Below are positions 31,924-44,200 of a DNA stretch of 64,000 nt, in pieces; within the stretch, counting starts at the first letter, position 1; every line of letters starts with the position of its first letter. Both the position numbers and the translations under genes were made by a program. The stretch comes from Tribonema minus (lineage: Eukaryota > Sar > Xanthophyceae > Tribonematales > Tribonemataceae). Below the pieces are notes generated by a model. The model searched no databases and had not been told where the DNA came from. It saw only the letters and a program-made list of their open reading frames with translations. The stretch lies in NCBI GenBank assembly GCA_017506865.1, contig JAFCMP010000520.1, positions 558,001 through 622,000 on the forward strand. Reading direction: 5' to 3'.

Positions 31924-34900
31924 TTACACTGCGTGTCCAGCGGCGGCGAGCGCAGCTGCGGCAGCACCACCGGATGCAGCAGCAGCCTCGCTGTCAGCTG
32001 CAGTAGCAGCCTCGCTGTCAGATACTGCAGCAGCAGCACTGCTAGTTGCAGCGGCAGCAGCGCTGCCGGATGCAGCAGCGGCGCTGCCAGATGCAGCAGC
32101 GGCGGCGCCGTCACCACCAGCAGCAGCGTCGGCAGACGAAGCGGCGGCGCTGCCGACGTACCGATACGTAACCCTCACCACGCGCACCCCCCCGCCCGCC
32201 GCGTCCCCCCACCCCTCCAGCGCCGCCTGCCCCCGCGCGCAGCTCACCAGCGGCGCGCAAGCCCTAAGGCAAGGGTCCATGCCCCTGAAGGGGAAGGGGA
32301 GGGGGGCCTCGGCGCGCCGCTGCGCCGCGGCGTCGGGGCGCTGCGCGTTGCGCTCGCGCAGCAGCGGCGGCGGCGCGACGCGCAGGTCGTGCGGGGGGCT
32401 GGTAGGTATGGGGAGGGTATGGGAGAAGGCGCCCGACATGAAGCCGCGGATGTCGGCAAAGGGCGGGGGCAGCAGTTCCGGCAGCCTGCGAGGGAAAGGA
32501 ATGTGTGTGGGGGGGTGGGGGGTACAGAGGGTTGCGGTGGTGTGCTCGTTGAATGAGGGAGAGGAGTGTAGTGGTGGCGACGGCAACTTCTTGAAGGTGC
32601 ACGTTACAGTGACTGACCCGTACTTGTGCCCGCAATAGTCAATCGGCAAGTTGTTTGCACGAGTTCCGCACTGCAGACTTAGCTTCAACCTCTGACAGGA
32701 TACTGTAGCCGCAGACGCACTCTCAATACACATGTGCACCTTCAGCTGAGCGGCTGACCCTGGCGGCATCGACCGCTGCCGTCATGTCTGTCGTGACACG
32801 ACGACGCTGGCGTGCTGCAAGCAGGGCAGCAGTTCTGGTGTCAACCGCACACCCGCCATGCATCGGCACTGCGCAGAGGGTCTCGGATGCCGTGGCTGCA
32901 TTGGCAGTGCCCATGCCAACGTGCGCTGCAGCCATCAACTCCCCTTTGTCTGACTGAGCCAACGCTTTACTGACGAGCGTGAAGGGCATGGCAATGCGCA
33001 ATGCATGTCGTGCAAAGCGCGCGCGCGTGCTGCGCACCATCCGCGGCGGCGGCGGCGGCGCCCGCTGCTGCTGCTGCGGCTGCGCCCGGGGAGCGGGGGG
33101 AGGGGAATGCCAATGCAGCGCGTGCACGCAACAGTGACAGGGGACGTCATTCACCTGCCCTTCTTGTGCGCTGCCAGCTGATCCGCTGCGACGACGGGGC
33201 CCGGCTCCGACACCTCTACCTGCCACGCGCCCACTAGCACGGGCGGAGCTCCCGGGTGCAGCTGCAAATCCGTACAGCATTGCAAGAGCACGGCAATGCA
33301 GCTTTCACAATGTGATTTCCAGGATCGAGGGCATGGATGCACTGGGCCGTAAGCCAGCAGCGGGGGCGCAAGTTCATCGACGGAGTACACGGCTGTACCG
33401 GCGCAGGACAGGGCAGTACACCGGTTGCGTGGCCGCGGCCCACATCATCATGATCCTCTTGAAAGCGCAAGCGCGGCATCGCGTTGCCGTGCTTACTTAG
33501 GGCCAGGGTTGGGCGGCTGAAGCATGCGCGTCTCATCGCGGCCAAACACGCTCGCGCGTGAAGGAGCCTGTGCTGCAGTCGCTGCGGCACGGCAGCATGC
33601 CTCAGTCATCTGCCGATATGTGCTGCCTCGGGCAGAGGCCAACAGCACAACAAATGCTTCTGCGTCTTACCATGCGCAGAATTGCGCAACGCTCCTCCAA
33701 GAACACCTGCTGCACACCTGCAGAAATCACAGCCGTGCCTCGGCAGTGAAAACAATGCAGCGGAGGACGGCATGCCGTGTGGCGGCAGCATGCGAGGCCG
33801 CAGTTGCGCGTCCGTTCATTGCCTCACCCACCGGCCGAACACGCATTGGAAACGGTTTGTGTCCGAGTTATGGTGCAGATTAGGATTGGTGTTAACACGA
33901 AGATGTCAACTTCAACCCTCACTGCATAGCAGTACAGTAGCAGTACTTTTACCAGGTTGTACACGCGGACCACACATCATCCCCACCTCTGTTCCCTCAG
34001 CGGCGACCGCGTACGGCTCTGGTGGTGCAGCGGCGGGTTGCAGGATATATAGCACGCCCTCCTGCACCAAGTCGGCAGTGAGAGTATGAAGTCAGAGTCA
34101 GCGAGGGCATGACTCCAAGGCAGTACAAGCATGAGTTGGACCCTGAAAGCGTCACGCAATTTCAGAGATGACGCAGTGTGTTTCCATTTGCGCTGTGCAT
34201 GACCCGCGCGGACGCACGCCTTGATGGGATGCTGGCCTCTGAAAACTAGAAGCAGTACTTTGCGGCGCACGGGCCACCAGGCAGCAGCGCAGGCAAGCAG
34301 CGCGCAGTCCCGAACATAACACGATTTCTTTAGTGAGAAATACACAGAGGAGGCAGCAGTTGCCAACGCAATACTGCAGCGACAACACCCAGTGCTGCTA
34401 GCAACAAGGGGGTATGTACCAGGAATGACAAATGCATCCACACGATTCTTGCCTCTGAGCAGTAGCAGCGGTACTCGCGGCGCAGGGGCCACCAGGCAGC
34501 GCTTGGCGGTGGCGCATTTGGCTCGCCCAGCCTGCGCAGCGTCGTGATGAGGGCGCGGTCGCTGACCATGGGCAGCCCCATGGAGTGCAGCAGTACCATC
34601 AGGGCCTGGCGCACGGGGGGGAGAATGCGCATGTGATACATACGTACCCAGTGAGCTATGTACATGCATTCAAAGAGCAGTGCTGCGGTCGCTGACCATG
34701 GGCAGTACAGCAGCACCATCAGGGCCTGGCGCGGGGGAGGGAGAACGCGCACGTGATACACACGTATTCAGTGAGCTATGTACATTGTACATACATCAAA
34801 GAGCAGGGAGGCGGTCGCTGACCATGGGCAGCCCCATGGAGTGCAGCAGCACCATCAGGGCCTGGCATATGGGGGGAGAACGCACGTGATATATAAGCAC

Positions 34901-37900
34901 CCAGTGAGCTATGTGCATGCATTCGAAGAGCAGTGCAGCGGTCGCTGACCATGGGCAGCCCCAGGGAGTGCAGCAGCACCATCAACGCCTGGCGCGGCGG
35001 GGGGGGGGGGGGGGGGGCGCACATGTGCTGCATACCGACTGAAGTAGAAGTATAACATGCATTCAAAGAGCAGGGCGCGGGCGCTGACCATGGGCAGCCC
35101 CATTGAGTGCAGCAGCTCTACATGCGCAAGACATACCCAATAAACTCTGGGGTTCGCGCGGATGGCCTGCAGTGGTGAAGCGCCGTAGGGTTCAATGAAC
35201 AAAAGCACCTCAGTGCAAAGACGGGTTCAAGTATACTTCAAAGTATATACATCACAAAACGATGTACTTTCAAAGTGTAACTCAGTGGTAGAGTACTGGA
35301 TTTTTGAGGCAGACATGCGCCTCGCGGGCATCACTGCAAGCGATGTTGTGGTGGCGGGACATCGTACCATGAAGGCACGTACCATTAAGGCACCCAACTC
35401 ACACCTCTTGTGCTCCATGTTCGTCTTTCCATCAAAGTGCTCCCTGTTGCAGGCGCTTGTCAGGGGGTACCGTATTATCCGTAATCAAGCCCATGGGCGA
35501 GCTTTTCATGAGTTCCGAGCCCTCGAAAACGATACCCCGCTTTTTCATTCGCTCAAAAATGTAATGGCGCCCATCCCCCCTCTTTTCGCCCTCACACTCA
35601 CCCCATGGGCTTAATGTATAGATACATCGTATGTATGTGCGCGCTCACCTCCCTCCAGAAGTACAGCCCCTTGCCCCTGTACGGCATGAGGTCGACGCTC
35701 GCGCCCATGGGGCAGCGCTCGACGCTGCGTCATTGCAGCAGCGGCGCAGGTGCAGCGGCAAGCAGCGATGTGATCATGATGACCCAGACTTCATGATGAC
35801 CTGTCGGCGCACAATGCCACCACTGTGCCAGACGTGGACAACAAAGCGACCAAGCAGACGCAACTCACGAGGGCATGCTGTCGCTGCTAAGAAGTGAATG
35901 CGGCAGCGCTCAACGCTGCGTCATCACAGCGGCGGCGCAGACGCAGCAGCAGGCAGTGTGATGTGATCAGCATGACATCGCTAGCGCGCAGCAGCGAAGC
36001 TCAATGGCATGACGGAGGCTGTTGCAAGATTGGTATGCAAAAAAATATTGAAATAAATAAAAACAGCTCTCTGCCGTCTAGCCTGTCGAAGCGACTTAAA
36101 CAGGTTGAGAGTGAGATTTCACAAGGACTGATTGCGCCATTGTGCGCTGCTGTCTGACCACCGCAGCGCTCAGCAACGTGGCACAGTAGGGATTAGGGTT
36201 CGGCTGCCCGCAATAATGTGTTTGTGATAGAATACGATTATATCGACATCGCTGGTGGTGGTTGGGTGTACAGCACCTGTGTGCAGCACTACCAACGGAC
36301 AAGCGACGACTTTGCGGCGCAGCGCAGCGATACACTTAAGGGGGCGGAAGAATTGTGTGATGCCAAGAACGGTGGTGCTGCTGAAGGCGGTGAGGTGGGG
36401 TTGCGCACACGCAGAGGGTTGCGTCTATGTACTTTTTACTAATTCTCGCTGAGGGCGCGAAGAAGCCCAGATGAATGGCATCTAACTTGAAGCTTGCTGT
36501 ACGGAATCTACATGTCGTGTGACAGTCTGAAAGTGTCTCAACGGCAACACTTATGTACTTGAAATATACACGTACGAGCGTCGGCTAGACGAATTCAGGA
36601 GGGCTCAGGCTCCATCAGATGCGCTTGCAATTGCGGACGATGGCACAGTGCTGGTACGCCGTCACGTTCACCGCGACCAGAAGGGGTGTTGGGGTATCTG
36701 CAGTGGCCACCGCTTCTGTGCAAGCCCGAGCACGGCAGCGTGGCGATACGCGTTGATGCCAGGGCACCGGAAGTGCACAGTACCCCAATGCATGCGAGCT
36801 GACTGCAAGTTCAACCTCTCCTGCGGCCATGGTGGCAAGTCACCCGCAACCTCCACAAAACCTCAACCGCAAGCACAACACCGAGCCCAACGCACCACAT
36901 CAAACCTTACGTGCGCAGTACTTTGATCTCATTGATGCTTGCTCAGAGCACAAGAAGCTAAAGTGATCGACATGGTTGAAGCAGTCTAGTGGTGCACTAC
37001 CTGTCCCAGAATGGCTGGCAACTTCGACAACAACTTCAACAATGACATCATCGCCAGGCGACACGATACACAGATCTTGTCGCTGTTTCTCACTTGACGC
37101 GCGATACAGCCCAGACACCAAATTCAATTAAACAAAATAATAAAGGGTGCACTGCCATTACCTGTCCCAGAATGGCTGGAAGAGCTCCCTGCGGAGCTCC
37201 GATGCGAGCTCGTCCGACCCCGCCGCGAGGGCGCTCAGGTGACCCAGCACGCCATCCCCGTACATGTCCTTCACAACGGCAGACGGGGAGCAGGCGTCAC
37301 GCTTTGGATGGTTGTGAAGCACGCAATGCCGAGGAGAGGGGCGTTGCGGTTAGAATTATGTGTTGCTGATGGGTATAGGAGAAGGGCGTCGCGCGAAGCT
37401 CAGGTGGCCCAGCACGCCATCCGCACACATGTCCTCAGGGCATGCGACAACGGCGGCGACAGCGCGGGGTAGGGGGGGGGGCACTATAACAATATGGCGC
37501 ATCAAGTGCGAGCGGCAGTGGACATGGACGCAATGATGCTCTTTCAAAGAAGAGGCGTCTCCCTCAACGAGAGGACCGGTATGGTGCGCAGAACATGTGC
37601 ATACTTCCGTGTCCGATGAACTGACGCACGCAAACGCCGCCGCACGGGCAGCGCGTGCGTCCGTTGCGCGCTGATCGTCACCACTGCGCGTCGCGCTATC
37701 AGCCCTGCGCAAACGCCGACCAACGTCACTTCCGAATACCGCAGCACTGCATATACGCTGCAGCTGACGCGCGCTGACTGCTCCACGCTGCCGCAGCACA
37801 GAGCGTGCGCTTCGAATGACGCGACGACTGCTCTACCCCCGTGCACAGCACGCAGCGATGCTCCGCGCAGCGACACCTCCGAGCCGCGCGTCGCACGCGT

Positions 37901-38221
37901 CGGTGTGGGCCCAAGCTGGCAGTCGGCGCGCGCACCTTGAGGAGCGGCACGAGACCGTTCCTGAGCTTGCCGCGCGTGCTCCACAGCGGCGTAGTGTCCT
38001 TGAAGTAGGGCACGCTGTAGCGGTGCGCAAAGTCGAAGATGGCGTCCTGCAGAGGGGGGGGGGGGTGCGGGGGGAGGGGGGGGGGAGCAGAGCTCAGCAT
38101 TGCAAGGCGGATACAGGCCAGGCCGGGAGCGTGCCACAGAGAGTTCTGCGCGTTCGGCAGGCCGATCAAGCGACGCTCTTGATGTTGTGATACGAGACTT
38201 GGCGCCGCTTCTGTTGTAAAA

Positions 38222-38258
<37 letters not shown>

Positions 38259-41200
38259 CTGCAGCAGCAGTGCTCAGCATTATATGGGGGGGTGCGCGCA
38301 GGGCCAAGAGCGTCCCGCAGCGTGTGATGCTTCTCCGGCAGGCGGATCAGGCCCACAGTTGTGTGCCGTGATGCGAGCCTTGACGCCACTTCAGTTTCAA
38401 GCATGAACACCTGAACCGAAGTACTGCCCGGTTGGCTACTTCACCAGACGATTTCGTTTACGCCCCCATGTACCACACACAGTACACCCTTGAAGCGTGG
38501 TGTGTCATTAGCCTGTCTCTTGGTGCCCTATTGCAGTAGAGCACTGAGCACCCCCTCAGACCTACAAAGTAGCGGCTGCCCCGCTTGCGACTCCTTTCTT
38601 GTTTTTAAACAGAAGCACCTCGCCGCGTGCGTGTGGGAAGCGTATCAGAAAATGTTGTGGTAGAAGTATAAGTTTTCTTGTAGGAAACTTCAAGATGAGT
38701 GCGGAGCACATGCATGAGTTCAGGAAGCTTAGTGCACAGTGCCCGCTCAGCGCGTGGGATTCCGAAACAAAAGCGCGCCGTGGGTGCGCACCTTGTCGAA
38801 AGCCAGCAGCGGCCGCCACACCTTAACGCCGCTGTTGATGCTCTCCTCGCCCATGCCGGCGACCTTCAGCAGACTGCAGCCCTGCGGTGCACACGACGTG
38901 CGGGGGCAGATGGGGGGGGGGGAGAGTATGATTCAACACAAACTTCAGCATGTAGTTGAAGCAATGAAGTATATAAGTTGCCTGGGGCTACGGCAGCTGC
39001 CTTTCGGCGTTCGCCATGACCGCGAGCCAAGGGTGCTGCAACTGCACTCCTCCAGGGCCTGCTGCTTAAACGTTTGAAGATGACTACTGCCTTAGCAGCA
39101 CCACATGTGCGCGACACGATCTTGTGCAGGATTGAACGAACAGCTCAAAAACCGGCGCAACTGACGACGCAAAGCACATTATGGGGCGTGGCCATGTGCT
39201 ACACCCGGCACGCTTTGCAGAGCATGGCAGGCTCCAGTGCTGTGCACACTTGCAATCCTAGGCAAGGGGACCAAATTCAAAGTACGCTTTCGGGCTGAGC
39301 TGCCAATTCGCTTGCTGGCACATAGCGGCGAGGTGCATGCGGTTAGTGACTGCGCTGGCGCAGACCGAAATGCAAGTGGTGACTCACCCACAAGACGTTG
39401 CTGACGACTTTCTCCTGCACGTTGCCCCTGTGGTGGCCGAACAGTTGAACTTCAAATGCAGATTGAACTTCAAATGGTGACTTACCCGCATAACGTTGCT
39501 GACGACGTTCTCCTGCACGTCGCCCCTGTGGTGGCCAAACAGTATGGCGGGGCACGGCGCAAACTCGCGCAGCACCTCGGCGTACGCGGCGTAGCGCGCC
39601 TGGCAGGGGTAGGGTTAGGGCCAGGGTGAGAGTTTGGCGGGCGAGCGGAGAAGGTTGTGGGCGAACAAAGCAGCGCGATGTTGTCCTTGGATGAGTGATT
39701 CTGGCGCAGGCTGAAGCCAGAAGCCAGGAGTCGGCCAAGGGCCAATGAGGAAGCGAATGCGGGTCAAGTGGCCACACTTTGAGGGAGTGACACGAGTTAC
39801 AACTATCGCTGACACAGACGGAAGTGGTGTCGCTGACACAGGCAGCAGTGGTATTTGACGGGTGACAGATTGCCACTGCCAGTTCAGCCATAGGGTTGGG
39901 GTTTAGGGTAAAGGGTATGTAGGTCAGGTAAGGGTCAGGATCAGGTCAGTGCTGGCGGAGGCCGCGCTGGTCTAGCGGAAGTTGCCGCAGCGCCTGCCCC
40001 CAAGCTTTCAAAGGATGAGTATGAGTTGTAAGGAGAGTTGGGGAGAGGGTGAAAGTTAGGGTGGGGGCTGGCGGAGGGCAAGGGGGTTGTGGACTACCTC
40101 CCTGTGCTGGCAGGGAGCGCGGTGCTGTAACCGCCTGTGAGACAATCAAGAGGGGGGAAAAGGGGGAAAAAGCGCATCAAACGGTCGTGCGGCCCACGCT
40201 ACGGAAGCACAACTGGGGCTAGGGCTGAACTCCGATCCTAGAACTGCGTCTGAATCCTGAGGTTGATGCTACCCCACGCCTCAATGAATACCCCTGATGC
40301 TCAGCAACTACAAACTAGCAGCATAGGAAGTGGCACAACCTGAGCTGCAGCTGCGCACACTAGGCTAACCATAAACGCCCTAGAGAAAGGGTTAGAGTTA
40401 GGGTTAGAGCTCGGCGTACCGCATACAGCGAGCGTGGTGGCACATGGAATGGAGGCGTACAAGTGAGTGCTTGTGAACTGGGTACCCTTGCGCATGCGTA
40501 CCCGAGGTCCAATTGTCATCACGCTCTTGACTTGACTACACAGGAGCAATCCTGGGACTTCAGCTTCCAGCTGGAGGGATCCTGCACACTCGTGACATGC
40601 CTAGTTGGGGACGCTGTAGTGTAAGATGAGTGACCCCGGGCCATTCAGCTCAGCGGTTGCAGACCTGATGGTATGTACACATGAGGGATCAGAAGATACA
40701 TACCCTGGTTGATGTTTGAGGAGAGTCAAGGCTCTCTAGAGTTCCAAGCAGTGTACACACACAGTACGGCACCTAATGCCAACAGCTTTGGCCCCAGCCT
40801 GGATAGCGCTCTTCCTCTGCCTTCTCCTGGCTGCTGCCCTCGTCTTCTTCTTCCTCCACACCCACAAGCACCTGGCTGGCATCGCACCTTGAAGGCTCAT
40901 GCCCGGTACTGCAACCTTGCACTGTTATCTGCCTAGTAATCAGGAGCAGTGTAGTTCCACATGCCTACCCAGCAGCTCTGTGTTGCGCGCACAGCACATA
41001 CGCCTCATTCAAAGTATTGCAAAGAGAGCAAAGAGAGAGCGCCTCTACAAGCGGGTCAGCGGCATGCGGCTCAGAGGCTCTGAGTGCAAAGTGCAGAAGA
41101 ACCTGAGACTTGACCAGCAAACATAAGCCTTGTCGAATCAATTGGCATTTTCAAGGATTGTTGTATTTCAAGGATTGCTGCATCATTAGTGATTCAGTTA

Positions 41201-44200
41201 GCATGGCGTCTGGTGCTGAAGTTGCACTTGCCTCTATGCTTGGAGTTATGCCTGTCGCCTCTGGCCACAGCCGCGGACCTTCTGTACACCGCTGCCACGT
41301 CGCGGAGCAGAGAACCAGAACGCCACCTGCTCTCGAGCAGCTGGCCGTTGGAGTTATATTACATAAATATTGTGAAGCTGCTCAATGCGATGTGCCACAC
41401 AAGCACGTTGACGCTGCGGGTGCTGTGCGCGTAGCTGTTGCTGCTGAAGACCGCCGCAGCATTTCATAAACTGCATGGGCGAAATCAGGTACCTGCCAGT
41501 TGCGGACAAATGGCCTGCGCTTTCAGCTTCTCGGACGACTGCAGGCTTGAAGACCGTACTTCAAGAAGCAGTAAGCGTAGGCTCTGTCCGCCATTTTTGG
41601 CAGCACCTGATTCGGCTTCATGCCGTACATCGCGGCGGTCTTCATCAGTTACAGCCATGCGCGACGCATTCGCAGCCTGCACGTGCTCGTGTCGCGCATC
41701 GCTTTGGGCAGCTTCATGAAATTTCCAGCGCTCGGCTGCTCGGGAGCGGGTGGCGCTCTGGTTCTCCAGCCATGTGGCGGCAGTGTACTGCAGGCACACG
41801 GCTGTGGCCAGAAGGAACAGACATGACACTCCTAGCCTGAGGAAAACGGCTTCAGCCCCAGACGCCTTGGTGGCGGTGGTGTGCCCGGTGATAACTAAAC
41901 ATCCAAGTACAATTGCATAATCGTTGCACAGTCCGTACGTCTCAACTCAAGTATCGCGGAGAGAGTGCCTCCATGAGGCACTTGTTGAGCTCTTGTTACA
42001 CCTGCCAGTGGCATGCGGTTCAGCAGCTCTGAGTCCCAGATGCAGAAGAACCTGAAGTGACCGGCAAACAAAAGCCTTGTTCATTCAATTTGTATTTCTT
42101 TCAAAGGATGGTTGTTGAAGTTGGGGCTCGTGAACGTGCCTGCAGCAGGCTAGCACTCGACTTGAACGGTGCCAAGCGAGCGTCAACGCTTTTTTGCTTG
42201 TGCTGTAGGTAACCATCAGGGTTAGGGTTACACGTGGCTGCATTGCACCTGCACTTTCACTCTGTTGCTCTGGCACGGTGTGTTGCACATCTCCTCGTGC
42301 TAATGGATACTCATTGAACGCGGTGTACCAAGAACATCATAAGCTCATCCAGTGCTGTGTAACAAAGAGCCAATCAGAAACAGATAAAAAAAATTGTAAT
42401 ACGGTGCGTGAAGAGAGAATACCCATAAATAATCCAATGACCGGTCACTTTGTCGAGCTTCGAAACGTTTTGACAATACTTTTTTGTTGTTGAATTCCCT
42501 GGATGAACAACTAGTGGATGGAAACCATCTTCAATAATTATACGAAGCTGAGCAGCTAACAGATAACTTGACATTGTTACACATACGTAGTATCATTGTA
42601 TGCAAACCTTTGAGAACATCATGACCAAACAAATCTGACAAAAGTATCAAGAACTTCGTGATCAATCTTAATTAAATGATTTCGCATTTACAGAAACGGG
42701 AACTATACTGGCAGGTTCAATCCATGAAACACACCCAAAACAAGAAGTGATAAAAAAGTACCCGCACTGATGAATATACTTTCAAAAAATAAATGTGGTT
42801 TGAACATTACGAGCTTTTGTATCGTTTCCAGCAAATGTGCATAAACAAATTCAAATAGGAGTACGTGATGTAAAACTCACAAAACTCAAAATTGAAGTAC
42901 ACGGGAAATTACAGTATGATTTGATCTGTTGAGTTCAGAACAATATCTTGTTCTCTTCACACAGACGCACTCAGGGTAAAGCGCCGCATGGTTGTGAGCG
43001 GGCAATGCAGAATAAACTTATGCCGCTCCAAACTCCTGCTGCTTGCGTGAGGAACCCTAACCCTAGCCCTAACCCTAACCCTAAACGCAAGCCCCGCTGC
43101 AGCATCACTTAAGTGCTCACCATGCGCTCACCTCACTCTATCCCACGAGCGTTTGACACCCAACAGCGCACCCTGCTGAAGCCTTTGACGAGCTCTGGGC
43201 AGTACCATCAGTATCGAGTGGTCCATAAATGTTTCAGCGCTCAGCACATCAGTGCTCAGCATGTGCTCACCTCCCGCGACACGGCTTCGTACTCCGCCCT
43301 GTCGGTCACGCCGCGCGTGACCTCCGACACCACCCTCTTGCGGAAGGTGATGCTCAGCGAATGGCACCTGCCACGAGCAAGCAAGAGCACCATGAGTGCA
43401 GTGGAGCTTGTGCCTTAAAATGTGCACCGCTGCGTTGCAATGGTCACGGAACTCGGGCACGGTGTTTTGCATATCCAGAGACTGACTTCTGATTTTTGTG
43501 CAGCGAACCCTGACTCTGCGGCGTGCTGATGAAGTGATGAACACCAACTCGTAAGTTATAATGGTGAGGAAACCGCGTGGCTCGTCAAGTAAAAACGAGC
43601 AGAATTGAGCAGAATGCGCAGCGCTGCAGTGCGATGGTCGCGTTATTTCGACACGGCCCTTTGCGCATACACGCGCATATTCGCTCAGGAACTGTATCAA
43701 GGGCAGCGCAACGGAAAACTGGCAGGTGCATTCTGGTTGCACACAATGGGTACGTATGCTGCACGCTATAAGGTATATATACGTATGCGCATCAATAATC
43801 TGTTGCTGCTGCCACAACGCGCGACTGCACGAAGGACGCAACCGCTCCAAGTGCGTGCTTGCGCTCCGCAGCCTCCGAGCACTGACACGTTGTGCAGCGT
43901 ATACATGTCCCTCTGCTGAGCAATTGAGCGGGGGGCGCGAAAAGAGCAGGCAATAAAAATCATACTTCAAAAAAGATGATTAGGGTCAGGGTTTGCTGTC
44001 AGGGTTAGCCTGGCGCCCCTAACCCTCATGCACCGCTGTTCCCCGACTACACTGATGTCCGCATTCATGCAGCAAACGGCTGCTCTCTGTCGCGTGCTGC
44101 AAACTCGCCAACACCATGCATTGGTGACCATGGTGACAAAAACTGAGCGGCTCAAGACGTGAAGATGTGTTGTTTGGGAGGAGCGGAGAGACGGGGCGGA

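Noticed and set aside
35277..35350. tRNA gene
   Set aside because: Only a D-arm-like box A is present; no anticodon stem or T-arm closes.
43055..43087. Chromosome end
   Set aside because: The telomere-like tract is short and lies in an intron of a gene whose exons continue on both sides.
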